Origin: Sycon ciliatum
Taxonomy: Eukaryota; Porifera; Calcarea; Leucosolenida; Sycettidae
Assembly (NCBI RefSeq): GCF_964019385.1
Contig: NC_088644.1
Coordinates: forward strand, 36,693,147 to 36,757,146
DNA: 64,000 nt
Direction: 5' to 3'
Shown here: one piece after another, positions 34,135 through 40,502 of the stretch
How the letters are laid out: each line of letters opens with the position of its first letter
Position numbering within the stretch: position 1 is the stretch's first letter
The notes under the pieces: model-generated
Seen by the model: only the letters and a program-made list of their open reading frames with translations
What the model was told of the DNA's origin: nothing
Database searches by the model: none
Made by a program: the position numbers and the translations under genes

Positions 34135-35910
34135 GGCTAAAGACCATACCTGGTCTTGTAATGTTTCTTATTTTGTACCAGAACACCGGGATGTCACCAA
34201 ATGGCCGCCTCAGGATGAAAACATTGGTAGTTCCCAAGTCCATGGACTCAAAAGTGTCAGCAGAGGATGGTCCGTATACACCACGACCATAATCCGTTAG
34301 CTTTGCACACCAACTCTGTGATGCTGTGCCGTCTAAGTTCATCAACATCTGCAATGGCTTTTGAGTTATTTGCAGCTGCTTAAGTCCATAGGTGCATTCT
34401 GGTAGGTCACTGACACAATCTGGATTGTGGGGTGAATTTGGTGACACTGTCTCATAAGCGAACAGTTGAGGAAGATAAGTATGGTGTAGCGCAAACAGTC
34501 GATATACACCATGGGTTGACACTGGATGAACAACAAGCAACAGAATCTGATATTGTGCATGATTAAATCAACATGAATTCCTTGTGCCATACTCTCAATT
34601 CTGCTTGGATTGTGCTGCACATTGCGTATCACACGGTTGCGAAACACATTTCAGATGCTTGTACCGAAAAGTACTGTGGATCAAGGATACTACAGTGCTG
34701 ACAACTGAAATCTGACCACTGAGCTCACTGAGCTCACGTCGCAAACACCCAACACGGGATTGTAAGTAACACTACGAAATAGAGACCGCTAGAATGTGAA
34801 CGCACCGCTCAGGGGTCGGATTTCAGTTGCCAGCACTGCAGTACTCGACACGGGAAGCCTACAATGTAGGAGCAATAGAGAAAGGTAGACAGTGCTCGGA
34901 CAGACATGTATCATCAGTGAACACTTAGGCTGCATTTACACGAGGCGCTTCAATCCGAATTGGAGCTCGACCCGGGTCGAGTTTCAACCCGCCATGAACA
35001 CAGATTGACTGGCGCTTTTACATGATGCCGGACTCGGGTTGAAATTTCAATCTTCCCCAAGGAGAGGTTTGAAATGAAGAAATCATATTACGGTACTTCA
35101 GTGCGTATCTCGCTCCAAGTTAGTGCACACGTAAATGTTTCACGAAAGCAATCACGTGACCATACAGGACCCTAGAAGTGCACTTTTGTCAGCATAATTA
35201 TCAGTAATTGACCATCAGACCCGGGTTAACACTCTTCATGAAAACACCCACCTATTTTTCCGCCATACAGACTTTCAACCCGGGTTTACAATTCACATGT
35301 AAACACAGCCTAGTGTTATCTACATTGTACGTACACTCAAACGCCTCTTATCCGGACGCCTCAGATAGGGGCACGTCTCTCTACCGGGCACCTTCAGCTT
35401 GAGTTCCTATAGCACAAATGCGTCGAATTTGGGTTTTTTGAACTTTTTCCGTATGTGGAAGTGCTTGTTTCACTGCCAACCTATGTAACCCCCACATTTT
35501 TATCAATGGGTTCCTTTTGTATCCTCAACATGTGCAATACGTGCCAAATAAACTTCTTCAAAAAATGTTATCATACATGGTAGATGAGTTATTCTGAGAT
35601 ACGGGCAAATCTGAGATACGGGCAGTGCCCGGTCCCAAGGTGCCCGGATAAGAGACGTCCGAGTGTATACACATGGACGACCTTCTTGTCCTTATCCGCT
35701 AAAGTACTATTGCTTACCAGGCAGTTTGTCTTGGCGCCATGACTGGATATCAGCGTATGACGACAACGCTGGGTCACACGTCTGTGATGGAGCGAAGTCA
35801 CCTTGCACGAATCCTAGCACCAGCAGCAGCAGCAATCCTGTGACAAGTTGAAACAGTGCAGCGTTCTTCGCACCCTGGCGTACACGTGGACATCTTGGTC
35901 CTGGCTCCAT
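21757..35910 (-). CDS. Host gene: signal-peptide protein with Ig-like and lectin/Link-like domains (partial)
   Basis: Four exons on the minus strand: 35910-35718, 34521-34150, 27118-26693 and 21992-21757. Each border has a sensible splice site: donors GTAAGC, GTATGG, GTAAGA, GTAAGC; acceptors CATCCAG, TTCTGCAG, ACCAATAG. Phases fit throughout: exon 1 has 193 nt, exons 2 and 3 have 372 and 426 nt, so every internal junction is phase 1, the usual arrangement of shuffled extracellular domains. The predicted product so far is about 409 residues: signal peptide, an unassigned Cys-containing domain, an Ig-like domain and a C-type-lectin- or Link-like domain. It is probably secreted or a cell-surface protein. 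The end is missing to the left. Introns of 1.2, 7.0 and 4.7 kb are filled with transposons. I do not recognise an orthologue. Confidence 0.7.
22113..22321. mobile_element. TA-target MITE, CTGTA-CAAGCAGAAATATTCGTC type
   Basis: The left end ctgtacaagcagaaatattc and right end gaatttttcagcctctacag are imperfect inverted repeats flanked by TA (22111-22112 and 22322-22323). The interior repeats tttcgtc words (tttcgtctttttcgtcc). Non-coding. Confidence 0.65.
22322..22985. mobile_element. MITE with tatatctcttaatttgct ends and iterated palindromes
   Basis: Inverted ends at 22322 and 22983 (agcaaattaagagatata), each followed inward by an aatcctatatataggatt palindrome. Near 22380-22425 there is a 20-bp-arm hairpin (ttatgccgttgttattggtc). 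The segment 22895-22935 matches the arm tip of the element at 31994. Confidence 0.6.
23990..24782. other. Intron sequence, no clear feature
   Basis: Part of the host-gene intron. 24600-24760 weakly resembles parts of 28900-29035 and 32160-32330 (LINE 3'-type debris). No motif is strong enough to name. Confidence 0.3.
24783..25049 (+). pseudogene. Unrecognised ORF fragment cut by a MITE
   Basis: An open frame ([20 protein letters not shown]..., ending [10 protein letters not shown]) with coding-like composition is truncated by the TA-target MITE that begins at 25044. I do not recognise the family; a retrotransposon-encoded C-terminus is plausible since a LINE-like 3' tail follows the MITE. 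Confidence 0.3.
25044..25363. mobile_element. TA-target MITE, copy 2
   Basis: Same family as 11098-11385, with TA at 25042-25043 and 25364-25365. The right side carries an extra tandem ggggcgctcttgcaagac unit, making it 32 bp longer than copy 1. Confidence 0.85.
25366..25720 (+). mobile_element. LINE 3' end with AAATA-type tail
   Basis: Ends in cttgccgtggttggctaaca...gagatgctgtaat and a run of aaataaaaataaaaataaa. Layout and wording match the 3' end of the 13.1-17.5 kb LINE (ccgtggttggtctcaccctc...gcagaaataaataaa), indicating a truncated relative. Confidence 0.6.
25733..25966. mobile_element. MITE with aggggtcgtcg ends
   Basis: aggggtcgtcgtaaaaaaa (25733) is inverted at 25943-25966 as ttttgcgacgacccct. 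Non-coding interior. No secure target duplication. Confidence 0.55.
25967..26692. other. Intron sequence
   Basis: Contains a lone mariner/pogo-like end (cagtcaactccacgtatagc at about 26083) with no matching partner in view. No gene. Confidence 0.35.
26693..27118 (-). CDS. Host gene exon 3: Ig-like domain
   Basis: 142 residues starting [10 protein letters not shown]. Features: ECARFTVTV, then [18 protein letters not shown] and [10 protein letters not shown], i.e. two cysteines about 65 residues apart and the G-x-Y-x-L-x-V pattern of the last strands of an immunoglobulin-like fold. Sequons NAT (twice) and NVT suggest an extracellular, glycosylated protein. Phase 1 on both sides. Confidence 0.65.
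27119..27699. other. Intron sequence with cgaaa/ttcg-rich block
   Basis: 27480-27690 is full of gaaaattcg, aagtttcgc and tacgaa words arranged partly as inverted repeats (caaagtttcgcg, cgaactttg), suggesting a degraded MITE. No clear ends. Confidence 0.35.
27700..28180 (+). repeat. Interspersed repeat, uninterrupted copy of 17681-18550
   Basis: Matches the reverse complement of the 17.7-18.5 kb repeat and lacks the MITE nested there (its empty site is ccagtcgactcagcgtcc). It begins in an inverted pair involving cacctggtcacc/ggtgaccaggtg. Confidence 0.75.
28255..28640 (+). mobile_element. Hammerhead-carrying repeat, copy 1
   Basis: About 385 bp shared with 36722-37140 (inverted) and partly with 37141-37330: gcgactagttggtttggagg, cacgaggtgtttgtcgcgct, a TATA-like tatataag at 28443-28450, the ribozyme at 28489-28534 and a downstream block ending ggatggcagtcgtgagtcag. 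TATA box, short leader and ribozyme in a repeated unit match the partial LTRs of Penelope-like elements or the small non-autonomous retrozymes. No GIY-YIG or RT is present here. Confidence 0.65.
28489..28534 (+). ncRNA. Hammerhead ribozyme, copy 1 (intact fold)
   Basis: Stem I gctcaa/ttgagc (28489-28494 with 28529-28534, 6 perfect pairs); core ctgatga (28495-28501); stem II gggg/cccc with a tgaatt loop; gaa (28516-28518); stem III aca/tgt with a 3-nt loop; cleavage predicted after the GUA triplet ending at 28528. All invariant core positions are present. Type I topology with very short stem III, as in retrotransposon hammerheads. Confidence 0.8.
28641..29092. other. Possible LINE 3' debris
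   Basis: 28900-29035 resembles the C-terminal/3' region seen near 32160-32330 (aaccttccaagt.ggaaggctg). No usable coding frame; the long minus-strand open frame here has no domain. Confidence 0.35.
29191..30611. mobile_element. hAT-type element with perfect 8-bp TSD
   Basis: The ends are TAGGGGTCAAACGGGTGTAC and the reverse complement of ggtacacccgtttgacccct. The flanks are ctaaatat at 29183-29190 and 30612-30619. The TAGGGGT ends with acgggtaccc motifs and 8-bp duplication are hallmark hAT features. At 1421 bp it is non-autonomous. It is inserted in a copy of the 33085-type MITE (left part 29093-29190) and contains a second MITE at 30271-30586 and an A26 tract at 29273. Confidence 0.9.
30271..30586. 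mobile_element. MITE with GGGCGCGTTCAGACTACCG ends, nested in hAT element
   Basis: Perfect inverted ends gggcgcgttcagactaccg and cggtagtctgaacgcgccc, flanked by TA on both sides (tttA|ggg...ccc|TAaa). The interior is also partly self-complementary (gtaaaactttcc/actttttaccgg). Confidence 0.8.
30954..31165. mobile_element. TA-target MITE, CTGTAAATATACAAATTTTC ends
   Basis: ctgtaaatatacaaattttc (30954) is inverted at 31145-31165 as gaaattttgtatattttcag. The TA flanks are 30952-30953 and 31166-31167; the right TA is shared with the next element. Confidence 0.75.
31168..31897. mobile_element. MITE with ggtttcgctctac ends
   Basis: ggggggtttcgctctac (31168) is inverted as gtaaagcgaaacctccc (31881-31897), with TA flanks. 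It is interrupted by a CAAGAG-family MITE at 31523-31806. Confidence 0.65.
31523..31806. mobile_element. CAAGAG-family MITE
   Basis: Ends caagaatacataacccccca and the reverse complement of ggggggttatgtactcttg, with about 80 bp of inverted arms (gatccagctctgca...). The flanks gcgaaac and gcacaac match at 5 of 7 positions, possibly a decayed 7-bp duplication. Related copies: 59195-59434 and 33648-33930. Confidence 0.8.
31919..32793. mobile_element. Element with gtccccacag ends, containing a 105-bp-arm palindrome
   Basis: tgtccccacaggatac (31919) is inverted as ttctgtggggaca (32781-32793). Inside, arms 31994-32098 and 32313-32417 are inverted copies (ccaataataaaagtagaaag...), and 32615-32765 is a tandem of cgcataatcccgcatatttgc-like 21-bp units. 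Confidence 0.65.
32615..32765. repeat. About 21-bp minisatellite
   Basis: Five to six variants of cgcatatttgccgcataatc in tandem. Confidence 0.75.
33085..33643. mobile_element. MITE with ggccaagtaaaaa ends
   Basis: ggccaagtaaaaataattga...gatcgtcagcgcccgccccg is inverted at the right end (cggaaaattctgacgatcaa...ttacttggcc). A second copy, left end only, lies at 29093-29190 and is cut by the hAT element. Confidence 0.75.
33648..33930. mobile_element. CAAGAG-family MITE, diverged
   Basis: Ends caagagtgcataacccccaa and the reverse complement of ttgggggttataaactctttg, with inner arms ctgcgacggcagaacttcac/gtgaagttctgcagtcgcag. It abuts the previous MITE. No clear target duplication. Confidence 0.75.
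33995..34133. repeat. CA/TG microsatellite
   Basis: (ca)n with tacac and gcac interruptions, 15 bp downstream of the exon 2 donor of the host gene. Cys-Val/Thr-His frames are artefacts. Confidence 0.95.
34150..34521 (-). CDS. Host gene exon 2: unassigned extracellular domain
   Basis: Begins after a pyrimidine-rich acceptor (ctgttgcttgttgttcatccag) and reads [20 protein letters not shown], with Cys pairs at [14 protein letters not shown] and [10 protein letters not shown], then [13 protein letters not shown] and a gtatgg donor. It contains one NxT glycosylation sequon (NIT). 124 residues. It resembles no family I can name; a divergent beta-sandwich is possible from the VFWYKI pattern. Confidence 0.65.
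34690..34841. mobile_element. Small TA-target MITE
   Basis: ctacagtgctgacaactgaa is inverted as ttcagttgccagcactgcag with three mismatches. TA flanks at 34688-34689 and 34842-34843. Its ends resemble those of the 19471 family. Confidence 0.7.
34926..35312. mobile_element. MITE with taggctgcatttacac ends
   Basis: taggctgcatttacacg is inverted as catgtaaacacagccta, with repeated acccgggt..ttgaa words inside. No clear target duplication. Confidence 0.6.
35334..35665. mobile_element. pogo/Tigger-like MITE
   Basis: cactcaaacgcctcttatcc (35334) is inverted as ggataagagacgtccgagtg (35646-35665), flanked by TA at 35332-35333 and 35666-35667. CA(C/G)T...CCTCTTATCCGGA-like ends are typical of pogo-type elements. 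It lies in host intron 1, ending 50 bp from exon 1. Confidence 0.8.
35718..35910 (-). CDS. Host gene exon 1: signal peptide
   Basis: The start ATG at 35910 gives [20 protein letters not shown], a basic stretch followed by a hydrophobic run ([16 protein letters not shown]) and a likely cleavage site before [11 protein letters not shown] slightly upstream TTG codon in frame is not needed. The exon ends QDKLP with one base left over before gtaagc. The ATG lies 93 nt downstream of a TATA box. Confidence 0.75.
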
Positions 35911-36002
35911 TTCCAAAGATACTTGATCTCTTCCGTCTCGACAGTCGCCGAAAGGATGCTGTTGTCAACTCTATTGTTCTATTGTTCAGATGAGCAGTCC
36001 CC

Positions 36003-36009
36003 ATTTATA
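36003..36009 (-). promoter_or_regulatory. TATA box of the host gene
   Basis: TATAAAT on the minus strand, 93 nt before the ATG at 35910; transcription would start near 35975, leaving a short 5' UTR. Confidence 0.5.
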
Positions 36010-36132
36010 CCACCATGACTTGGGACGGGCAGCAGCGGGGCATTGGGCGACGTCATGACTTGGGGGTCATGTACTATACTATATATAGTACAGTGCTTGC
36101 ATGTTTGTACTGAATTTCGCCTTCGGGAAATT

Positions 36133-36195
36133 CTTCGCAACAGGGAGTAGTACAATACCGTACTGTACATGATTGTACTACTCCCTGCTTCGCAA
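36133..36195. mobile_element. Ultrashort palindrome, CAGGGAG family, 8-bp TSD
   Basis: The core 36141-36187 has 16-bp arms cagggagtagtacaat/attgtactactccctg, between perfect repeats cttcgcaa (36133-36140 and 36188-36195). Confidence 0.85.
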
Positions 36196-36589
36196 CATAA
36201 CCATGATAACAGGGACCCCCCCGCCCCCGGCCCCTGCTTCGAAATGCGGAATGCGTAGATCTGGTAGATAGATCTATTGTAAGCCTTGCTGACTCAATTA
36301 TAGCAAATTGTCTCCTTGAGACAGGCCAGAGCCAATAAAATCCTGAGTCTGGAATTAGAAGTACAGCAACTCAGGCGGGAAGTTCAGGAGTCCCTCAACC
36401 GGAAATCCATAGGCACCCTCTCTTGCGGGAAGCACAGCAAAATTTGGCAATGTCTAGTGGGAAGTTGTACAGCACTGCGGCAAGAGACTTGAACTCCCCA
36501 CGTGCACGTACAAACAAATGTTTCCTCGCTATACGCGCTTGACACAGCCTCAGGGTCTACAACTACCTACTTGTAAAAAGAAAAAGAAG
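36196..36589. other. Unannotated intergenic sequence
   Basis: No feature recognised. 36320-36420 (tcctgagtctggaattagaa...ctcaggcgggaagttcagg) faintly resembles LINE ORF1 coiled-coil coding near 13510. Confidence 0.3.
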
Positions 36590-36859
36590 GAAAAAAGAAT
36601 GTTTGGCACCTATGAATTCAGGGGATGATGGCCCACGCCTGGTAAAAAGAAAAGAAAAAAAGAAATCATAACAAAGAAAACTAAACGAACTTAGAAGTTG
36701 CGACTTCGGGGGTAATAGTCATGAAGTTGATTGTTCCAACTTGGAACACACGCTTCTTGCCGAACTTGACACTTGACTGACTCACGACTGCCATCCGGAG
36801 CACACGAGGAGCACGTCGCACCTTTCACTCGGCAAACCTGCAAGAAAGCACCACTCCCT

Positions 36860-36905
36860 GCTGAATACACGGTGTTTCGGGGAATTCACCCCTCATCAGT
36901 TGAGC
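36860..36905 (-). ncRNA. Hammerhead ribozyme, copy 2
   Basis: Minus strand. The core ctgatga, stem II gggg/cccc and gaa are intact; stem III aca/tgt. Stem I gctcaa pairs with ttcagc with one C-C mismatch. Preceded by a tatataag-type TATA about 45 nt upstream, as in copy 1. Confidence 0.7.
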
Positions 36906-37144
36906 TTGAGTAGGCTGAGGAAGATTGTGCCTGAAAAGCACCACTTATATACTGCTCTCCAGGCCAAACCATCACCAGGGATACAAACTTACAGAGACGC
37001 TTTGTTTCCAGCGCAACAAACACCTCGTGAAGCTCCAGGTAGCAGCGTGAGTCAAAGTCGCTCATGGAGTTGTGATAAACAGACGTTGAGAGCCAGGATA
37101 GCTATTCGCAACGCTGTCACCTCCAACAACTAGTCGCACGTCCG

Positions 37145-37190
37145 CGTCAACTGATGAGGGGTGAATTCCCCGAAACACCGTGTATTGAGC
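37145..37190 (+). ncRNA. Hammerhead ribozyme, copy 3 (weakened stem I)
   Basis: The core and stems II and III are intact, but the 5' strand of stem I is cgtcaa against ttgagc, leaving 4 pairs. The upstream TATA part is missing because the copy begins just before the ribozyme. Confidence 0.6.
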
Positions 37191-37396
37191 AGGAAGTGGT
37201 GCTTTCTTGCAGGTTTGCCGAGTGGAAGGTGCGACGTGCTCCTCGTGTGCTCCGGATGGCAGTCGTGAGTCAGTCAAGTGTCAAGTTCGGCAAGAAGCGT
37301 GTGTTCCAAGTTGGAACAATCAACTTAAAGAAAACTAAAGAAAAAAGAATGTTTGGCACCTATGAATTCAGGGGATGCATCGATGGCCCACGCCTG

Positions 37397-37919
37397 GTAA
37401 GGGCCTGGTCAGACTGCGGCAAAATCGAAATAATCCTAGGATTATAAGCCGAATCTCTATAGTAACTTGCCGCCAGAGCGGCAAAAGCGAGAGTTGACGC
37501 TCCAAAAAAAAAGCAAGAACGGACCACGCTTTTCCGCTCCAAACAGGATTTGACGCTGATACGCCATTGACGCTGATAATCACTGATTTTTTCATCTCGA
37601 TATCGAAGAGTTAATTGGCCACGGACAACAACAAAACTCATAAGGATGGTTGCAAGGATTGCACTGAAGGTGTTGGCGATCCCCAAGGTGAAGGAATTTG
37701 ACGTCGTTCGTGGAGATTACCACTTGACGCTCGAAATGAAGTTTGAATTTTCACTCTCCCCACATGTGTAGTGTGATCGCGATTCAAATTCTGGACGCTG
37801 TTCTGTTTTCGTCAGGCAACCAAAATTTGCCGCAGTCTAACCAGGCCCAGAAAAAGAAAAAAAGAAAAAAACAGGGTAGTATCAAGCAAAAAGTACGAGA
37901 TACAGTTTATGAACTCTTC
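37397..37919. other. Spacer, possible MITE
   Basis: gggcctggtcagactgcggc (37399) is inverted near 37832 as gccgcagtctaaccaggccc, so 37399-37851 is probably a MITE with 20-bp ends. Non-coding interior with ttgacgct words. Confidence 0.5.
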
Positions 37920-37981
37920 GTAATAGCAAGAGTACATAATGCACTCGGTAATAGCAAGAGGTTATGTACTCTTGGTAATAG
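37920..37981. mobile_element. Double CAAGAG mini-insert with three copies of gtaatag
   Basis: gtaatag occurs at 37920-37926, 37948-37954 and 37975-37981. Between them lie caagagtacataatgcactcg (21 bp, one base over two ten-mers) and a 20-bp caagaggttatgtactcttg. The outer 13 bp caagagtacataa and ttatgtactcttg are complementary. Either two successive insertions or one larger palindrome carrying an internal copy of the target. Confidence 0.7.
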
Positions 37982-38011
37982 TAATACGAGTATAGTACAG
38001 GTTCTACAATA

Positions 38012-38832
38012 TGTTATACGCATCCCATATTTGGATCCCGACCCCGGCATGATTCCATTACCCCCTACCCCTAGCCCTGCATGCAGTAATTCGTACACAT
38101 TCCATTACCCCCTACCCCTTGCCCTGCATGCAGTAATTCGTACACATTCCATTACCCCCTACCCCTGCATGCAGTAATTCGTACACATTCCATTACCCCT
38201 AGGGCCTTCCCTATCAAAATAATAAATTCTACTACTACTACTACCCCCTACCCCTAGCCCTGCATGCAGTAATTCGTACACATTCCATTACCCCCTACCC
38301 CTACCCCTGCATGCAGTAATTCGTACACACTCCATTACCCCCTACCCCTACCCCTGCATGCAGTAATTCGTACACACTCCATTACCCCCTACCCCTAGCC
38401 TTGCATGCAGTAGTTCGTACGTACACACTTATAACCATATTTGACCCATTTCCCCGCTGCCCCTGCATGTTATAATTAGTACCGTACACATTTGTAGCCC
38501 GTTTTCCCTCCTTCTGCCCCTGCACATAAAAACCACCGTACATTTCATCTAATTACATCCCTTTATAAATTATAGTGTACATAGTCGGGCTATACACATA
38601 ATAATGCGCGCCCAGCTAAATGGGCGCGCTCATGCATTGCACCGTACATTCTATTCTAGTTCACTCTAAGATAACCAAACTTCGATAATCTAGTCAGAAG
38701 TCGAATCCATTCCCTAATGTTGGTGTCTAAAAATCTGTCCTCGTCCCGTGAGATATATGCTTTACAGACTCTAATAAACTGGTATCTCTGGTGGTCTGGT
38801 GTGAACCGTAACGAAAACCCGAAGAGATAACA
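38012..38832 (+). mobile_element. LTR 1 (Ty3/gypsy-type), 5' LTR with PBS
   Basis: Begins TGTTATACGC and ends AAGAGATAACA, so the termini TGTTAT/ATAACA are inverted. Followed directly by a primer-binding site. Contains about seven tandem units with ccctgcatgcagtaattcg and tacacattccattacccc, and a 40-bp scrap (ccctatcaaaataataaatt) resembling the tail of the minus-strand LINE. Relatives: 49390-50059 and 51118-51815. Confidence 0.85.
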
Positions 38833-38833
38833 T

Positions 38834-38901
38834 TGGCGCCCAACGTGGGGCTCGAACCCACGACCCTGAGATTAAGAGTCTCATGCTCTACCGACTGAGC
38901 T
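38834..38901 (-). other. Primer-binding site extended to most of tRNA-Lys(CUU)
   Basis: The minus strand reads a tRNA-Lys body: D arm gctc/gagc, anticodon stem tgaga/tctca with loop ctcttaa (anticodon CUU), T arm gtggg/cccac with ttcgagc, and a 3' gcgcca. The terminal CCA is encoded, which nuclear tRNA genes in animals lack, and the tRNA 5' end (positions 1-8) is missing. It starts 1 nt after the LTR. This is the expected place of a PBS, but a normal PBS copies only about 18 nt; here reverse transcription seems to have copied the primer almost to its 5' end. Confidence 0.8.
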
Positions 38902-38904
38902 TTC

Positions 38905-39520
38905 ATTGATTCAGCTGATTGTGATTCTTGGGATGAACGGTTGCCGCTGGCACAACTGGCCTACAATACGAGTGTGCATAATTCCACTCACTATACCCCA
39001 TTCTTCTTACTGTTCGGAAGGGAGGCCCGCCTGCCCCTAGATTTGTTATGCCCCACCCCAGACCCTACACCTGTCACTTTCAGCCCCACCTCCTATGTTA
39101 TCCGTTTGAGGGAACGTTTAGAGGCGGCCTATAGGTTAGTCAGAGAACATTTGGATGTTGGCCACCGCCGTGCTAAGACCAACTATGATCTGAAGGCCAA
39201 TGCCGATACCTTGAAAGTTGGACAGTTTGTTTGGCTTTACCTACACCCCCAGGCTGGTGACAGTCCTAAGTTGTTCCGGTATTGGGATGGTCCATGGCAA
39301 GTTTCTGTAGTTCATTCCCCCTGGTTTATACCATTAAGCGGCTTGGTGTCCATTCAGCCCGCCGCACCACCGTTATGATATGACCGTCCACAGGAATAGA
39401 TTAAAGCGTATTTTTGGACCCGTAAACCTTCCCCCTGTGGACGCCCCGGTTAACCCACCTCCAGCCCCCATAATGGCGGGAGTCACCATTCCCCGCCTGC
39501 CCTCTTCGTTCACACCCTTA
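38905..39520 (+). pseudogene. Ty3/gypsy integrase C-terminal fragment
   Basis: LPLAQLAYNTSVHNSTHYTP and PFFLLFGREARLPLDLLCP are the classical end of the integrase core, followed by LKVGQFVWLYLHP and FRYWDGPWQVSVVH (the GPY/F-like C-terminal module). A stop at 39378 is followed by a further frame (LKRIFGPVNLPP...). It sits only 4 nt after the tRNA-derived sequence, so gag to mid-pol has been lost. The matching 3' LTR is not next to it. Confidence 0.8.
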
Positions 39521-39529
39521 TTCTGAGAT

Positions 39530-39616
39530 CTCCAGCCGAGTGTTCGTCCTCGCTGTCACAGTTTCCCTCAGTCATTTTTTTTTTAAGTAATCTCCAGCCG
39601 AGTGTTCGTCCTCGCT
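39530..39616. repeat. Short direct repeat at the start of the tandem array
   Basis: ctccagccgagtgttcgtcc occurs at about 39532 and 39592. The second copy forms the left edge of the 1812-bp units. Confidence 0.7.
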
Positions 39617-39879
39617 AGATCGCTGTCGAGTTTGACCTGTGGATGTTTGAATTCTTTATTCTCACGATGGCACCATCGCCAATAAGAGATAAATTTATGA
39701 GAAGGTGAGATTGTGGGTTAAACAGTTGGAAAGTGATTTACATCACTTTGAACTTTACAAGTATGGGAGAGGGTGAGCGCTGCAGGAGCAGATTGAGTTA
39801 ATCAGCAGTGAGCAGATTTCTTGTTTGAAAGCAGGTCGGGAGGAGACGTCACGAATGCTAGCAGGGAGGGCATTGTAGT

Positions 39880-40479
39880 ATGTTGGTGTGTCTGCTGTGG
39901 TGTCCGGTGTTGCGTGTTTGTTTTTCTCTCTGTTGGTTTCGGTTGCGCGTGGTGTGCAGGACCATCACCCTGCAACTCCAACGACCCCCTCCTTCACCGC
40001 ATCACCGCCGACATCACCACCAGCAACACCACCAGCAACACCACCAACATCACCCCCGACACCACCACCAACATCACCCCCGACACCACCACCAACATCA
40101 CCCCCGGCCCCGACATCACCACCAACCAAATCTTCAACAACACCTTCAACCACAAATCCAACATCAACTGCAACCACAACACTCTTCCCAGCACACAACA
40201 CCACCACGCCCACTAATGCCACCGGAGGATGCTCGACGGACAATTGAGCGACGCCGCCATACACGCCAGTCCCGCCGTTGTCGAACCCCCGCTTTCATTG
40301 CCAGGTCTCGGCGACGGGCCGCAGCTCGCCTCCAACAGCGGGCCCGACCCCGGGCGATTCCTCCCCCACCGACCACACCTCCACCACCACCGCCACCGTC
40401 GAACCCGTCTGGCCGGTTCGATCGTTTCAGCCAGGATCCAGAACTGGTTTCGGAGGCCGACTGGTCCGATACAGAGTAG
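39880..40479 (+). CDS. Hypothetical low-complexity ORF in each tandem unit
   Basis: The ATG at 39880 opens 199 codons: a hydrophobic start, a His/Pro/Gln tract coded by 21-bp caacatcacccccgacacca-type repeats, an Arg-rich part (TIERRRHTRQSRRCRTP), a Pro run, and a tail ending FSQDPELVSEADWSDTE. All three plus frames are open through the repeat, so openness is weak evidence; the acidic tail is the most protein-like part. Copies: 41692-42291 and 43504-44103. Position after an integrase fragment could suggest a 3' ORF of that retroelement, but no env feature is seen. Confidence 0.25.
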   Translation: MLVCLLWCPVLRVCFSLCWFRLRVVCRTITLQLQRPPPSPHHRRHHHQQHHQQHHQHHPRHHHQHHPRHHHQHHPRPRHHHQPNLQQHLQPQIQHQLQPQHSSQHTTPPRPLMPPEDARRTIERRRHTRQSRRCRTPAFIARSRRRAAARLQQRARPRAIPPPPTTPPPPPPPSNPSGRFDRFSQDPELVSEADWSDTE

Positions 40480-40502
40480 GATCCACTGTAGAGTAGTATA
40501 TT

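Larger units (their letters stand above)
36590..37396. mobile_element. Composite: two opposed hammerhead repeats between direct repeats
   Basis: The outer direct repeats are aaaagaatgtttggcaccta... (36590-36645 and 37341-37396). Inside lie a complete minus-oriented hammerhead repeat (36722-37140) and a plus-oriented partial copy (37141-37330) that share 175 bp as an inverted repeat (36729-36903 with 37150-37325). Opposed and partial terminal repeats are a known oddity of Penelope-like elements. Confidence 0.65.

Noticed and set aside
33980-34140. Cys-Val extension of host exon 2
   Set aside because: It is the translated CA microsatellite beyond a good splice donor at 34149.
38050-38410. Tandem array as a CRISPR
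   Set aside because: Adjacent similar units without unique spacers, inside an LTR in a eukaryotic genome.
38834-38901. Functional tRNA-Lys gene
   Set aside because: Encoded CCA, missing 5' acceptor strand and position directly after an LTR point to a primer-site scar.
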